64,000 bases of DNA from a bacterium. Its GTDB lineage: Bacteria; Auribacterota; JABMQX01. This document shows positions 9,676 to 20,306 of this stretch, piece by piece; position 1 is the first letter of the stretch, and each line of letters starts with the position of its first letter. The notes under the pieces were generated by a model. The model was not told the origin of the DNA and ran no database searches. It was given only the letters and a program-made list of their open reading frames with translations. Position numbers and translations under genes: made by a program. The stretch covers positions 1-64,000 of the forward strand of contig JAUYEE010000115.1 in NCBI GenBank assembly GCA_030691545.1, given 5' to 3'.

Positions 9676-11117
9676 CAACGCTCTCCGGATTGACTGCTGT
9701 CCCAGTTTGTGAACTCTTCCTGCGACGTGTGTCCTCTCCACGCGCCAGCCAGGGAAGGGTGCGCCTCGAAACAACTGAACTTACCCGGGAATAGATCAAT
9801 CCGTGGAACATGCTTGGTTTCCAGTCTCACTCGATGCCCGAGCGAAGGAGCGAGGTCTCGCGCCACAAGAAGGTCAGTCTTCCGCCTATCGTCTTCGTTG
9901 GGGACGACGAGGTACAAGGTGATTCGGTCCAAACGCTCCTGGACAGCCTTGAACTGCCTGATGCCTATTCCCATTCCTGCGAGGCGCTCCAAGAAATAGT
10001 CGAAGATGACCGAGTGGACTCTCTTGCCGTCCGGAGTCATTATGACCTGGTCGGAGGTTCGACCGCAGATACTGGAGAGAACCGGCAACCCTCGCCCGCA
10101 CTCGCACGGGTTGGGTGCGATGACGCCGATGTCGCCAAGCTTGTACCGTATGAGCGGCATCAGGCGGTTGTTGAGGTCAGTTACAACTACCTCGCCCGCA
10201 CCCAAGTCGTTCCCTTTGACAACCTCCAGCAGAACATTCTCCGCAACGATGTGCTTCTGACCACGTTCGCAATCAAAGGCCAATATGTCAATCTCGCTGC
10301 ATCCGTACTCGTCCACTATGGGACAATCGAAAACTTCCGCCAGAAACCGTTTCTGGAATCCGTGAAGCTTCTCTGCGGTGCAGATTACAGCCTTCACATG
10401 GAGCGCATTCCGCGGCAACGAGTCTTCCTTGAGGTGTTCAGATAGCGCCAGCACCAGACTTGGATATGCGTAAACGTAATCCGGGCTGCAGGCCAGAAGT
10501 CCTTGCACCTGCCGGCGAAGGCTGCTTGCGTCCATCATGTTACTCGCGTTTATCGTCCGCCTGCCCAGCGTAAGGTCACGCAACGACTCAAGCCTGCGCC
10601 CTTTTTGGTCAAGCGCCCGGCCCCAGAGGCGCGCCTGCCTGTCGCCAATCCTGATACCATGCCATTGCTCGCAGCGGTATCTGGCGGCTATGGACCACGC
10701 GTATGCGTCTCGGTCAACGAGTACCGTGACGGGGTGTCCCGTGGTACCGGAGGTCTTCCTGACGGCGAAGGGCCGGCCGCCGCTGCTCGATAGAAACGCA
10801 GATAGCGGGCGGTCAACTATGTCCTCTTTGCTGAGAATCGGAAGCCGTTTGACGTCGTCCAGCGTCCGAATGTCCTGGGCCGTTATCCCGGAACGAGCGA
10901 AGACCTCCCGATAATAGGGAACGGTTTCCGAAGCGTGTTTTACGAGTTTCCTGAGCCTAGCAAGCTGGAGTTCCTCCAACCTTTCTCTTGGCCAAAACTG
11001 ACTCTCTTGGAGGAACGCCAGGTGTTCGAGGACCTTCAGATTCCGCAAGCGAAAGAAAAGCGGCAACAAGACACTGTGGGGTCTGAAACGGCGTTTTCTG
11101 TCATTGGCAGGTCGCAT
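9675..11117 (-). CDS. phenylacetate-CoA ligase (PaaK/CapK)-like adenylate-forming enzyme
   Basis: VRKTSGTTGHPVTVLVDRDAYAW P-loop; DEYGCSEIDILAFDC; LIRYKLGDIGV. Confidence 0.87.
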   Translation of the reverse strand: MRPANDRKRRFRPHSVLLPLFFRLRNLKVLEHLAFLQESQFWPRERLEELQLARLRKLVKHASETVPYYREVFARSGITAQDIRTLDDVKRLPILSKEDIVDRPLSAFLSSSGGRPFAVRKTSGTTGHPVTVLVDRDAYAWSIAARYRCEQWHGIRIGDRQARLWGRALDQKGRRLESLRDLTLGRRTINASNMMDASSLRRQVQGLLACSPDYVYAYPSLVLALSEHLKEDSLPRNALHVKAVICTAEKLHGFQKRFLAEVFDCPIVDEYGCSEIDILAFDCERGQKHIVAENVLLEVVKGNDLGAGEVVVTDLNNRLMPLIRYKLGDIGVIAPNPCECGRGLPVLSSICGRTSDQVIMTPDGKRVHSVIFDYFLERLAGMGIGIRQFKAVQERLDRITLYLVVPNEDDRRKTDLLVARDLAPSLGHRVRLETKHVPRIDLFPGKFSCFEAHPSLAGAWRGHTSQEEFTNWDSSQSGER

Positions 11118-12261
11118 CCAACGATCTCCTCGCTGTATCCAGCACCGAACCGTAGACCTTCACATATTTCTGCGCCATATCCGTAATCATGAAGCGGGAG
11201 GTAACATCAGCGAACGCCCGTCTGACAAGGCGTTCCCGCAACTCCGAATCATCATGCAAACGCCGCATGGCGTTAGCAAGTTCTTGATGATTTGCCGGCG
11301 CCACCAAGAGCGCGTTCACCTCGTCCCTTAAAATCTCCCGCAAGCCGCCGACCGCCGAAGCAATGACCGGGATTCTCAGATACATCGCCTCCAGGAGCGT
11401 GTAGGGCAGGCCTTCGTGCAAGGACGGCATCACAAGAACATCGAGGCCGCGCATTAGCTCGTGGATGTCTTCGTGGAATCCCCAGAATCTCACTTTCGGC
11501 TCAAGGCGGTGAGTGAGGCAGAATTCTCTCAACCGCGCTTCGAGCGGGCCGTTGCCGAGGATGTGAACCTGCAAATCGTGAAGTCCCGCCAGAGCCTCCA
11601 CTGCCTTCAAGAGAAAGACGTGTCCCTTGACTTCGTCAACCCGCCCCACAATGCCAACATTGAAACGATTCCGGTCGAGGGCATCCGCCTTTCCGGTGCG
11701 GCATGAGTCTATCGGCGCGATAGCGTTGTGAATGACTGTCCTCCTTTTCTTGCGATGGATCAACCGAAATCGCCCCGCGAGGTCATGAGTCACGTACACC
11801 ACGTGGTTCGTAAGGGCCAGGGTAACCAGTTGGTCGAGGGCTCTGTTGAAGTAGCTTTTCAGCGCGCTCTTGTTGGGACGCAACGCGGTCTCGACAAGTC
11901 CGTGCTCCGTCTTGACGACAACCGCCCCTGCCCGCCTCGCCGCGACAGCGCACAGGGTGTTCGCCTTATAGCCGTTGGTATGCACAACATCAATCCGGCG
12001 TCGTCGGAATATCCTGGCGAGGACGGTCACGACCCGCGGGTCATACTTGAATCGCGAATGCACCACGTGGGTCTCGATGTCTGCGTCCTCGAGCCTCTTG
12101 CTCAACTTTCCGCGGTGAAAAAGGATGACGATTACACCCGCTTGCTCCATGGCTTGGAGATGCTGAGCGTACAGATAGATGAATTGCTCGACTCCACCAT
12201 AAAGCTCACCGGCTGAGCAAAGGGCGATACGAAGCTTCCGACCGACCTTCTCAACGACCAC
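11101..12261 (-). CDS. glycosyltransferase family 4
   Basis: LCSAGELYGGVEQFIYLYAQHL; FNVGIVGRVDEVKGHVFLLKAVEAL; PSLHEGLPYTLLEAMYLRIPVIAS. Confidence 0.92.
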   Translation of the reverse strand: MVVEKVGRKLRIALCSAGELYGGVEQFIYLYAQHLQAMEQAGVIVILFHRGKLSKRLEDADIETHVVHSRFKYDPRVVTVLARIFRRRRIDVVHTNGYKANTLCAVAARRAGAVVVKTEHGLVETALRPNKSALKSYFNRALDQLVTLALTNHVVYVTHDLAGRFRLIHRKKRRTVIHNAIAPIDSCRTGKADALDRNRFNVGIVGRVDEVKGHVFLLKAVEALAGLHDLQVHILGNGPLEARLREFCLTHRLEPKVRFWGFHEDIHELMRGLDVLVMPSLHEGLPYTLLEAMYLRIPVIASAVGGLREILRDEVNALLVAPANHQELANAMRRLHDDSELRERLVRRAFADVTSRFMITDMAQKYVKVYGSVLDTARRSLDATCQ

Positions 12262-12262
12262 T

Positions 12263-13588
12263 CTACCCCGTCCTTGGAGTCCAGAGGGCTTGTTTCTTCT
12301 TGCGGATGAATTTTACCCATGCCACAAGACATGCGTAGTTCACCAAAACGAAGTAAAAGGGGAAAAACAGTACGGACGGCGCCTTCTTTCGGAATCGAAG
12401 CAACGCGGATCCGAGAGCAGCAACACCGTACAGCGCGCATTGGCCGGTGAAGGCAACGACCCAGAAGCCGCCCCGATGTACCATAAGCCCATTTAGCACA
12501 AACAGCAGAATCAGAAGGAACGGGACCGAGTAGCGCAGGAGTTTGTGAGAGAGCAATTGCAGCGAGAAGAAACCGTGTCGGAAGGGATTGAACATCCGCC
12601 TCATACACCACGTGGCATGAAGAGCACGGAGGATTACTCGTACGCGCATTCGAAATTCCTCGCGGGTGGACGAGAGCGCGTCCTCCGCCACAATGGCATT
12701 AGGTTCGTAAACCACCCGATACCCACGCTCCACCACGGACAGAGGAAGAACAAAATCCGGCAGCATATCGGGGTCCATCTCGACGTAAAGCTCCCTTCGG
12801 ATGGCGTCAATCCCCCCATCAACACCGACGATAGAGCCGCATCGAGTCTCCAGGGCACGCAACAGATTCTCATACTCCATGTAAGCGCCGCAGCTTTCCG
12901 CAATCCCGCTGCCATCGGGATTCACATAGCCCATTCTGCCTGTAACATATCCGACGTGCGGGTCTGCGAAATTTGCGGCAAGCCGTTGCAGCGCGCCTTT
13001 CCCATACAGGGAATTGGCATCCGAGAACACGATGACCTCTCCCTTCGCAAGCCCCACAGCCTTGTTGAGAGCAGCGGTCTTGCCCTGACGCGGTTCCTGG
13101 CGAACAAGGTGTATGTCCGGATGGTTCAGGGAAGCAACGATTTGGTCTGTATCGTCAGTGGATGAATCCGAAATCACTATGACCTCTCGCTTGCCAGGAG
13201 GATAGTCACATTCGAGCTTGTTCAAGACGGTCTTACCAATCGAACGCTCCTCATTGTAGGCAGGGATAACAACGGTTATCGTAGGATAGATATCACCTTT
13301 CAGGACTTTCTTGGGGCGCAGTGCCCCGATGAACCAAATCATCAATGGGTAGAAGAGGTACGTGTAGCCCACCAGAAAGACCCCGACCCAAAAGAGGATC
13401 ACAAGCATCTTCGCGTCCTCACGTGACCTTTCGACTTCGGCTTGCGTGGCTCGTAGGCGAGCTTGAAGATGAAGGGCATTCGCATAGGCGGAAACCCAGC
13501 CCATGGCCGAAGTGCCGGCACGATCCTGAGCAATTTCCTTTGCCTTCCCAACAAACTCATCGAAGTAGACTCCGTTCCGCACTGACAA
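12263..13588 (-). CDS. glycosyltransferase family 2, membrane-anchored processive-type
   Basis: PTITVVIPAYNEERSIGKTVLNKLECDYP; DSSTDDTDQIV; DANSLYGKGAL; C-terminal TM segments. Start could be M61 (13408). Confidence 0.88.
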   Translation of the reverse strand: MSVRNGVYFDEFVGKAKEIAQDRAGTSAMGWVSAYANALHLQARLRATQAEVERSREDAKMLVILFWVGVFLVGYTYLFYPLMIWFIGALRPKKVLKGDIYPTITVVIPAYNEERSIGKTVLNKLECDYPPGKREVIVISDSSTDDTDQIVASLNHPDIHLVRQEPRQGKTAALNKAVGLAKGEVIVFSDANSLYGKGALQRLAANFADPHVGYVTGRMGYVNPDGSGIAESCGAYMEYENLLRALETRCGSIVGVDGGIDAIRRELYVEMDPDMLPDFVLPLSVVERGYRVVYEPNAIVAEDALSSTREEFRMRVRVILRALHATWCMRRMFNPFRHGFFSLQLLSHKLLRYSVPFLLILLFVLNGLMVHRGGFWVVAFTGQCALYGVAALGSALLRFRKKAPSVLFFPFYFVLVNYACLVAWVKFIRKKKQALWTPRTG

Positions 13589-13591
13589 CCC

Positions 13592-14608
13592 TTAGGCTTC
13601 GACGCTTGACGCGAGTTCCTCCGCCCTGCGATTCAGAACGGCACGATACGCCATTCGAAGAGGCTGTCTCACTCTCTTGGGGACAAAGCTCATGCAGGCG
13701 AGTTTATATGCTGCCAGTTGAATGGGCCGGCGTTTCAGGCTTTCCCAAACATTAAACCTCGCCGCGCGCTCGCTTCCATGGTTGAGTTGGTAGTAAGCAA
13801 GAGAAAAGTACATTCCGCCGAGCCGGGCAACCAACTCCTGTCTGGTTTTCGCTGAAAGGGCGGGCGATTTCAAGAATCTCTCTCGGGTGATTATCCGAGC
13901 CCGAATGACCTGCTCATTCATCCCGGAAAGATTATCCGAATGAATCCTGTAGGCGTGCAGAGGAATGTCAACATAACCCAGCGGAAACCGTTCCACGATT
14001 CGAAACCACATGTCAATGTCCTCAGAACACCGAACTTCGGGTGACTCGTCGAACAATCCCACAGAATCGAACACATTTCTTCTAACGACGACGGAGGAAG
14101 TCCCTATGAAATTGTCCATGGCAAGGCAGTCGCAAACTCCCTCTGACAGGACGTGCTCATGCGGCCCGACGCGTGTTTTCGGCCAATTGATGAAGCGCGG
14201 GTGGCCGGCGGAGGTGAAGGACCGGGAGATCGTCTTCCCATCGGCGAAAGTGGAGAAGTCGGTCACGACCATCCCGACCCGGCGATTTTCTTTAAGGAAA
14301 CGGACCTGCATCTCGATTTTTTCGCGGCTCACCAAATCGTCGGAATCGAGGAACGCAATGTATTCCCCCGCCGCGCGGCGTATCCCCACGTTCCGCGCGA
14401 GAGCTGGACGCCCGGAGTTTGGCTGAAAGATGTACCGGACACGGCCCCCGTGGCGGGCCACAACCTCCCGCGTGTCGTCAGTGGAGCCGTCGTCCACAAC
14501 GATGATTTCAAGGTCCTTCCACGTCTGCGCCAACGTACTCTCAATCGCCTCAGCCAACAAACGCGAACGATTGTATGTGGGAATTATGACGCTCACGAGC
14601 GGAGGCAC
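13592..14608 (-). CDS. glycosyltransferase family 2
   Basis: PLVSVIIPTYNRSRLLAEAIESTLAQTWKDLEIIVVDDGSTDDT. ORF-track ATG (14692) lies ~100 bp inside the upstream gene; a GTG at 14608 behind AAAGGAG (10-nt spacing) fits better. Confidence 0.88.
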   Translation of the reverse strand: MPPLVSVIIPTYNRSRLLAEAIESTLAQTWKDLEIIVVDDGSTDDTREVVARHGGRVRYIFQPNSGRPALARNVGIRRAAGEYIAFLDSDDLVSREKIEMQVRFLKENRRVGMVVTDFSTFADGKTISRSFTSAGHPRFINWPKTRVGPHEHVLSEGVCDCLAMDNFIGTSSVVVRRNVFDSVGLFDESPEVRCSEDIDMWFRIVERFPLGYVDIPLHAYRIHSDNLSGMNEQVIRARIITRERFLKSPALSAKTRQELVARLGGMYFSLAYYQLNHGSERAARFNVWESLKRRPIQLAAYKLACMSFVPKRVRQPLRMAYRAVLNRRAEELASSVEA

Positions 14609-15798
14609 GAACTCGCAGCTCCTTTCCGCGAATTTCCTCTGTTGTAACGTTTGGCGAGCCTCCCATAGACTGTCAGGAGGTGTTCGATACACTTCTTCTC
14701 ATCGCCGTACGTCACGGCCCATTGGCGCGCGAGCTGCGCTTTGGCGGAAACCGATTCGGGTTGTTCCATTAGAGCCTCAGCGATGGCCCTTCCCAGCTGC
14801 TCCGTGCTATGGTTAGCGACCATCCCGAAGAAATTCTCCAGTCCGACTCCTTCGTAAGCGGGCAGATGATTCGTGACGACTCGCTTGCCGCAGGCGGCGG
14901 CCTCGATAAAGCTGACCGGGAATCCGTCGCGACAGGGGAAGTTGACAACCAAATCAGCTAACGAGTAGATAGCGGGCATCTGGTCATAGGGGACCCTATC
15001 GAGCCAGCGTACACAATTCTGTACGCCCAGACTCTGTGCCTTCACCCGAATGTCTTCCTCGTAAACCTTATCCTCCCCGGGCGTGGGAAGAGGATTGTAT
15101 CTCTTGAACACAAGTACAGTGGGGAAAGGAAGCCGTGCCCTTGCCAGCGCGAAGGCTTCCAGAATCAACTCGTGCCGGTACAACCACCTCCAGGCGCGGA
15201 CACTCAAAAGGACCCTGGCATTTTGCGGAATCGCCAAGGCGTGCCGCCATGCTTTGGCTGCCTCCGTGTAATCCGGGCGAAAAAGGTCAGTGTTGATGCC
15301 AAAGTAAAGCAGACTGGAAGGAACCGGCCGTCCCGCCAAAACGCGGCAGTTCTCCAGGACATCCATGGCGTCCGCAAACACATGGTCGGCAAATCTCAGA
15401 ACGCGTCCTGTGCATATTCGACTCAGCGGGTCGGCTCCAGGGACGAAAAGCCTGTTGATGTCGGCGCCCCAGCAGGAGAGTATGAGAGGCCTCAATCGTC
15501 CCCGGAGGCAATCGTACTGTCTCTCATCGCACACGTTATGCAGATTCACGACATCTGGTCGAAACCGCCTCCAGAGGTAATGCAAGTGCAGGTATCGTGC
15601 CCAATCGTCAAGACGAGCCAGTCTTCTCCCGGTCCCGGGAAGTCCGCTCGGGTATTTCACAAAACGGCTGCACGAAGGGTCCAGATTTTTGGGCTTCACT
15701 TTATCCACGAAAATCACTTCGCAGCCTGCTTTCTCCAGCCATGTGAGGAAGCGGTTCGTGTGAACGTCAAGCCCCGGAGCAAGCAGCATCACCCTCAT
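14593..15798 (-). CDS. glycosyltransferase family 4
   Basis: MRVMLLAPGLDVHTNRFLTWLEKAG; ARVLLSVRAWRWLYRHELILEAFALA; FPVSFIEAAACGKRVVTNHLPAYEGVG. Confidence 0.88.
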   Translation of the reverse strand: MRVMLLAPGLDVHTNRFLTWLEKAGCEVIFVDKVKPKNLDPSCSRFVKYPSGLPGTGRRLARLDDWARYLHLHYLWRRFRPDVVNLHNVCDERQYDCLRGRLRPLILSCWGADINRLFVPGADPLSRICTGRVLRFADHVFADAMDVLENCRVLAGRPVPSSLLYFGINTDLFRPDYTEAAKAWRHALAIPQNARVLLSVRAWRWLYRHELILEAFALARARLPFPTVLVFKRYNPLPTPGEDKVYEEDIRVKAQSLGVQNCVRWLDRVPYDQMPAIYSLADLVVNFPCRDGFPVSFIEAAACGKRVVTNHLPAYEGVGLENFFGMVANHSTEQLGRAIAEALMEQPESVSAKAQLARQWAVTYGDEKKCIEHLLTVYGRLAKRYNRGNSRKGAASSCLRS

Positions 15799-17042
15799 GC
15801 TTCTCTCCGCAACTCAGCCCGGACTGCGTACATCCGACCAATCAGCGTAGAAATCTCCTCCACCTGCTTTTCTGTCATTTTCGGAAAGAGAGGCAGCGTA
15901 ATCGTGCGCCCGGCAAACGACCGACTGTGTTCCAAACCATCTGCAGTGAAGCTCCGAAAGGCTTTGAAATCCGCGATGGAAGGATAGTGTAAACTTGTCT
16001 GAACGCCGGCTTCGTGGAGGGCTTTCACGACCTTTCCACGAACCGGCTCGTCGGGAACTACGGCAATCATCAGATGATAGGCGCTATCTCCGAAGTAGTC
16101 CGCAAAAGGGACGGTCCAGGCGGGAAGGCCGGCAAGTTGCCGACGATAAGAGGCAACAATTTCTCCGCGAAGCCGGTTATTCTCTCTCAGTTTCCTAAGC
16201 TGTGCCCTACCGAGAGCCGCCCGGATTTCGTCGAGCCGGTAGTTGAACCCATGGGAAACCACGTTGTACGAACTCGCGTGGCCCTTGTGGCGGTCCCAGG
16301 TAAGAGTCGTCATTCCATGCGAGCGAAGGAAACGCAGACGTTCGGCGAGGTCGTCTCGGTCGGTCACAACCATGCCGCCTTCTCCGGTGGCCATGTTCTT
16401 GTTGCTGAAGAACGAGAAGCAAGCAACGTCGCCCAGAGTCCCCGCCATCTTGCCGTGCGGCGGCCGATGCTCCGGATCCATGTATCGGGCTCCCACGGCA
16501 TGACAGGCATCCTCAATGAGAGCCAGACCGTGCCTTCGACAAATAGCGCATATTTCCGCCATGCGGCAGAGGTACCCGCCGTAGTGCATGACCACGACAG
16601 CCTTTGTGCGCGAGGTGATGCGCTTCTCCAGGTCCCCGGGGTCAATGGTGGGTTCCTGCACGCCGGGAATATCTGCGAAGACGGGCGTGGCCCCGACCGC
16701 GACGGTCATGTTCGCCGCCGCCACAAAGTTAATCGCCGGTTGAATGATCTCGTCGCCTCGACCAAGCCCCAGCGCAAGATAAGAGAGGTGAAGCGCCGCT
16801 GTCCCGTTTGCGACGGCAATTGCATGCTTCACCCCGATGAACTCTGCGAACTCCGCTTCGAAAGCCTCAACTTCCGGTCCCATGGAAAGCCACCCGCTTC
16901 GCAACACACGCAACGCAGCCGCTTCCTCCTCGGTGCCGTAGTCCAGGTCACTAAGAGGGATGCGCCAGTTAGACAAGGTCGAATGCCTCCCCCTTTTCCG
17001 TGAAGAGCTCCTGGGCCTTCGCGTAATCGTCGGGGCGCCCAA
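15795..17042 (-). CDS. DegT/DnrJ/EryC1/StrS family PLP-dependent sugar aminotransferase
   Basis: VANGTAALHLSYLALGLGRGDEIIQP; LIEDACHAVGARYM; CFSFFSNKNMATGEGGMVVT (Schiff-base Lys). Start may be TTG 16976 (LSNWRIPLSDLDYG). Confidence 0.93.
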   Translation of the reverse strand: MGAPTITRRPRSSSRKRGRHSTLSNWRIPLSDLDYGTEEEAAALRVLRSGWLSMGPEVEAFEAEFAEFIGVKHAIAVANGTAALHLSYLALGLGRGDEIIQPAINFVAAANMTVAVGATPVFADIPGVQEPTIDPGDLEKRITSRTKAVVVMHYGGYLCRMAEICAICRRHGLALIEDACHAVGARYMDPEHRPPHGKMAGTLGDVACFSFFSNKNMATGEGGMVVTDRDDLAERLRFLRSHGMTTLTWDRHKGHASSYNVVSHGFNYRLDEIRAALGRAQLRKLRENNRLRGEIVASYRRQLAGLPAWTVPFADYFGDSAYHLMIAVVPDEPVRGKVVKALHEAGVQTSLHYPSIADFKAFRSFTADGLEHSRSFAGRTITLPLFPKMTEKQVEEISTLIGRMYAVRAELRREA

Positions 17043-17682
17043 TGTCCAACCACAAACAATCGGTCGGATAAGCGCTGACTCGCTCTCCGCTTTTCAACAA
17101 GCGGAGCACAAGGTCCGGAAAGTCAAGGTACTTTCCGCGTTCGATATATCGGAGCACACCAGGTTCGTAAACGTAGACTCCCATGCTGACCTGGTAAGTG
17201 GCTTCGGGCTTCTCAATATAATGTGTGATGCGGTTGTTGCCATCGAGTTCGACTACACCGAGATCAATTTTCACGCGCCGGGTGTGGGTTGCAATGGTGA
17301 GCATCGCGCCCTGCTCGCGATGGAACTCCACCAACCGCTTAAAATCCAGGTTGGTGAGGAGGTCCCCGTTCATGGCAAGGAAAGTCTCCTCGAGACCCGG
17401 AACGAGGGCCAGCGAACCCGCTGTTCCCGTTGGTTCCTCCTCCTCGACATAGCGCAGAGTGATCTGGTCAACCAGACCCTTGCGGTGCTGAAAATAGGCC
17501 CTCACCAACTCCGCCAGGTGTCCCAACGTCAGAGTAATATCGGTGATCCCGAACCGAATAAGGCGCTGGATCAGAATCTCAAGCACGGGGCGATCACCAA
17601 GCGGCACCAACGGCTTGGGAAAATTGACCGTGAACGGCCTCAGGCGCTGCCCTTTCCCACCTGCAAGAATCACCGCACGCAT
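16969..17682 (-). CDS. NDP-sugar nucleotidyltransferase
   Basis: MRAVILAGGKGQRLRPFTVNFPKPLVPLGDRPVLEI signature. Confidence 0.94.
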   Translation of the reverse strand: MRAVILAGGKGQRLRPFTVNFPKPLVPLGDRPVLEILIQRLIRFGITDITLTLGHLAELVRAYFQHRKGLVDQITLRYVEEEEPTGTAGSLALVPGLEETFLAMNGDLLTNLDFKRLVEFHREQGAMLTIATHTRRVKIDLGVVELDGNNRITHYIEKPEATYQVSMGVYVYEPGVLRYIERGKYLDFPDLVLRLLKSGERVSAYPTDCLWLDIGRPDDYAKAQELFTEKGEAFDLV

Positions 17683-17695
17683 CGCTTCTTCCCCC

Positions 17696-18673
17696 TTATG
17701 CGAGTTTCACGTTGTAGTAGAGAGGATTGCCGAGGTCGTCGAGACTTCCGGATTCAATCGCATTAGCTATCTCGTGGACGCCGTCCGGCACGCGGCGGGT
17801 GACGGCATAACCCAGTCGCTCGCGGATTCGCTCAAACGACACGCGGTAGTCTCGAGGGTCCTCGGCCTTGTGAACGAATTGGACATCACACGCCCCCACC
17901 CGCTTCTGAATGATTTCGACCAAATCCAGTTTTCGATAGTTTTCCCTGCTGTCGCCCACGTTGAAAACCTGCTGCGCCGCGGCGGCCTGCGGGGCGCCAA
18001 GAACAGCAACGATTGCGCGCGCCGCATCTCGCACATGAACATACGGCCGCCAAAACAGCTCGCCATATACAACCGTTCTTCTCTCGGTGAGCATTTCCAT
18101 GACGAACTGGTTCACCGTGAGGTCGAACCGCATCCGCGGTGAAAGCCCGTATAAGGTCGCAAAACGGAGAACCGTGACCGCCAGCGGGCGCGCAGACAAC
18201 TCCAGTATCTCCTTCTCGACCGCCACCTTGGTCTCAGCGTACAGAGACAGTGGCCGAACCTCACAATTCTCGTCCGCGAGGATGGACGTGTCCGACATTT
18301 TCCCGTAGTTGCTGCACGTGGAGGCAAAAACGAATCGGCTCACCCCAGCCTCGCGTGCTGTCTCGACCAGGTCAAGCGTCGCCTGCACGTTGACGGCCTT
18401 TGCCAGCTCGGGCTGCCGCGCACATGCAGGATCACCGACAATGGCAGCCAGATGAACGACGCTGTCCACATCCCGCAGCGCATCTCGGATCGCCTTTTTA
18501 TCCCGAATGTCTCCTCGGACGAACTCAAACCCATCCTGACCCAGAAGCGCCAGTACCGGCCGGCCTCCGTACATCAGGTTGTCGAAAACGCGGACTTCTT
18601 GCCCTGTTCGCAACAAGTCCAAAGACAACACCGAGCCCAAGTAGCCAGCGCCGCCGGTTACCAGAATCTTCAC
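17696..18673 (-). CDS. NAD-dependent sugar epimerase/dehydratase (extended SDR)
   Basis: MKILVTGGAGYLGSVL; VVHLAAIVGDPAC; LYAETKVAVEK (YxxxK). Confidence 0.93.
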   Translation of the reverse strand: MKILVTGGAGYLGSVLSLDLLRTGQEVRVFDNLMYGGRPVLALLGQDGFEFVRGDIRDKKAIRDALRDVDSVVHLAAIVGDPACARQPELAKAVNVQATLDLVETAREAGVSRFVFASTCSNYGKMSDTSILADENCEVRPLSLYAETKVAVEKEILELSARPLAVTVLRFATLYGLSPRMRFDLTVNQFVMEMLTERRTVVYGELFWRPYVHVRDAARAIVAVLGAPQAAAAQQVFNVGDSRENYRKLDLVEIIQKRVGACDVQFVHKAEDPRDYRVSFERIRERLGYAVTRRVPDGVHEIANAIESGSLDDLGNPLYYNVKLA

Positions 18674-18862
18674 AATAGGATGCCTTTCTCTCTTGGATGT
18701 CCCATTTCCTCGTCGCCGAGACCCGCGCCCCGCCGAGATCGCGCCGGCCTGGTCTGCGGCTTTTCAATCACGGTACCTGCGCAAGCCGTGCACCTGGTTC
18801 TCGAACGACCTGTCCTGATCAAGGCCCGACCTTTGGCCAGAACCGTTCGCCTCCCTGGGATC

Positions 18863-20254
18863 TCAATCCGTCTTTCTGCACGCCAGGCTTCCTGCGACCG
18901 TCGTTTTGGAAAGGCCGCGCTCACGGGGTTCATCAACACCTGCCTCGCAAGTTGGCTCGGCCTCCGCCCACCGTTCGAACGCTTGTTTCACCAGTTCGAT
19001 TGACTCGATCGCACGCACTCGCTCTCTTTCGACCGCCTCGAAAAGCGCTTTCCGTTCCCGCGGTATTGCCTGGATAAACGAATCCGCCGCCCGTATCAGC
19101 GACCCCGCCGAGATTTGCTCGATGTCCTGAACCCAATCTCTCTGGTTCAATCCGGCAAACAACTCTTCCGTCTTGAACTCATAGGACACAGGCAGGGCAG
19201 GAACTCCCACGCAGAGGGCGAGAATGACCATGTGAAATCTCGTCGCGATTACGAGGTCGTATTCCCTGATCCTACTCATCAACTCTTCCGGAGGGTGGAA
19301 ATCCTTATCCACCATCACTGATTCTCTGATGCCGTCAGGCAGCGCCTCGACGATGCTCGATGCGATTGCAGAGTCGTCCTCGCGGCATTCCGGGATGCCC
19401 TGACACGAGGAGATATAGGTTACGTGGGCCTTGTACCTCTTCACCAGATGCGCGGTCAGAGCGCGAAACGCTTCTATATATCTATCCATGCCAGCAGTTC
19501 GGCTCACCGTCCTGAAGAACTTCCATTCCCTCACCGAGATGGCGACGTTTATGGAGGAGCCCATGGGCGAGGCGTCGTTCGCTGCCCGTTCGATGACATC
19601 GGCGTCGGCGAGGGCCAGGGCCGCGTCGGCTGTGACATACATGTTGGCGTTGGCGACGCCGAGCGCGAGGAGATTATCTAACGACTTTCTGTCACGCAGC
19701 ATGACGAGGGCGGATCTATCGAAAATTCGTCTCAAGGGAAGACGGTTGTAGCGACGCAAAAAGGGACCAAGAGACTGCGTGAAGAAAATTAGCGGCCGGC
19801 TGAAAAAGAGCGTTACATTAAAGTCAAATATGTGGGGCTGGAGGTAATAATTCTCGACGAGCGTAGTCCCCCCATTCGCTATGATCAGATCCGCGGTACT
19901 GTACTCCATGAGATCTCTCAACTCTTCCGAAGTCAACAAGAGTCTCGCAGCCGAAAGGAGACCTCGCCGAACGGAATGCGCCCCCAGGGCAAACCGGACC
20001 TTGTTCACGAACCTGTGAACGCGCCAAGGAAGCTTGATCTTGAGAGAATCTTCCCAACTGAGGTACAACCATCTCCGAAATGCCACATCGGGGTAGAGCC
20101 TGCTCGCCGCCTCAGGACGATTCACATACACAAGAAACTCTGTGTCATCCCCAAACGCGCGTCGGAGAAGCCTGAGGAGCGCCTGCATCATGGCGGCGCA
20201 TCCGCCATTCAGCACATCTGTGTTCGTAATGAGAATTTTCACTGCGAACCTCAA
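18863..20254 (-). CDS. polysaccharide pyruvyl transferase family protein
   Basis: MKILITNTDVLNGGCAAMMQALLRLLRR; IIANGGTTLVENYY; FFTQSLGPF; VIATRFHMVILALCVGVPALPVSYEFK. Confidence 0.88.
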   Translation of the reverse strand: MRFAVKILITNTDVLNGGCAAMMQALLRLLRRAFGDDTEFLVYVNRPEAASRLYPDVAFRRWLYLSWEDSLKIKLPWRVHRFVNKVRFALGAHSVRRGLLSAARLLLTSEELRDLMEYSTADLIIANGGTTLVENYYLQPHIFDFNVTLFFSRPLIFFTQSLGPFLRRYNRLPLRRIFDRSALVMLRDRKSLDNLLALGVANANMYVTADAALALADADVIERAANDASPMGSSINVAISVREWKFFRTVSRTAGMDRYIEAFRALTAHLVKRYKAHVTYISSCQGIPECREDDSAIASSIVEALPDGIRESVMVDKDFHPPEELMSRIREYDLVIATRFHMVILALCVGVPALPVSYEFKTEELFAGLNQRDWVQDIEQISAGSLIRAADSFIQAIPRERKALFEAVERERVRAIESIELVKQAFERWAEAEPTCEAGVDEPRERGLSKTTVAGSLACRKTD

Positions 20255-20306
20255 ACCGCGTCGTGACCCCGTGCTCGCGGCGAGTTGCGGAACTCGCGCG
20301 AATCCT

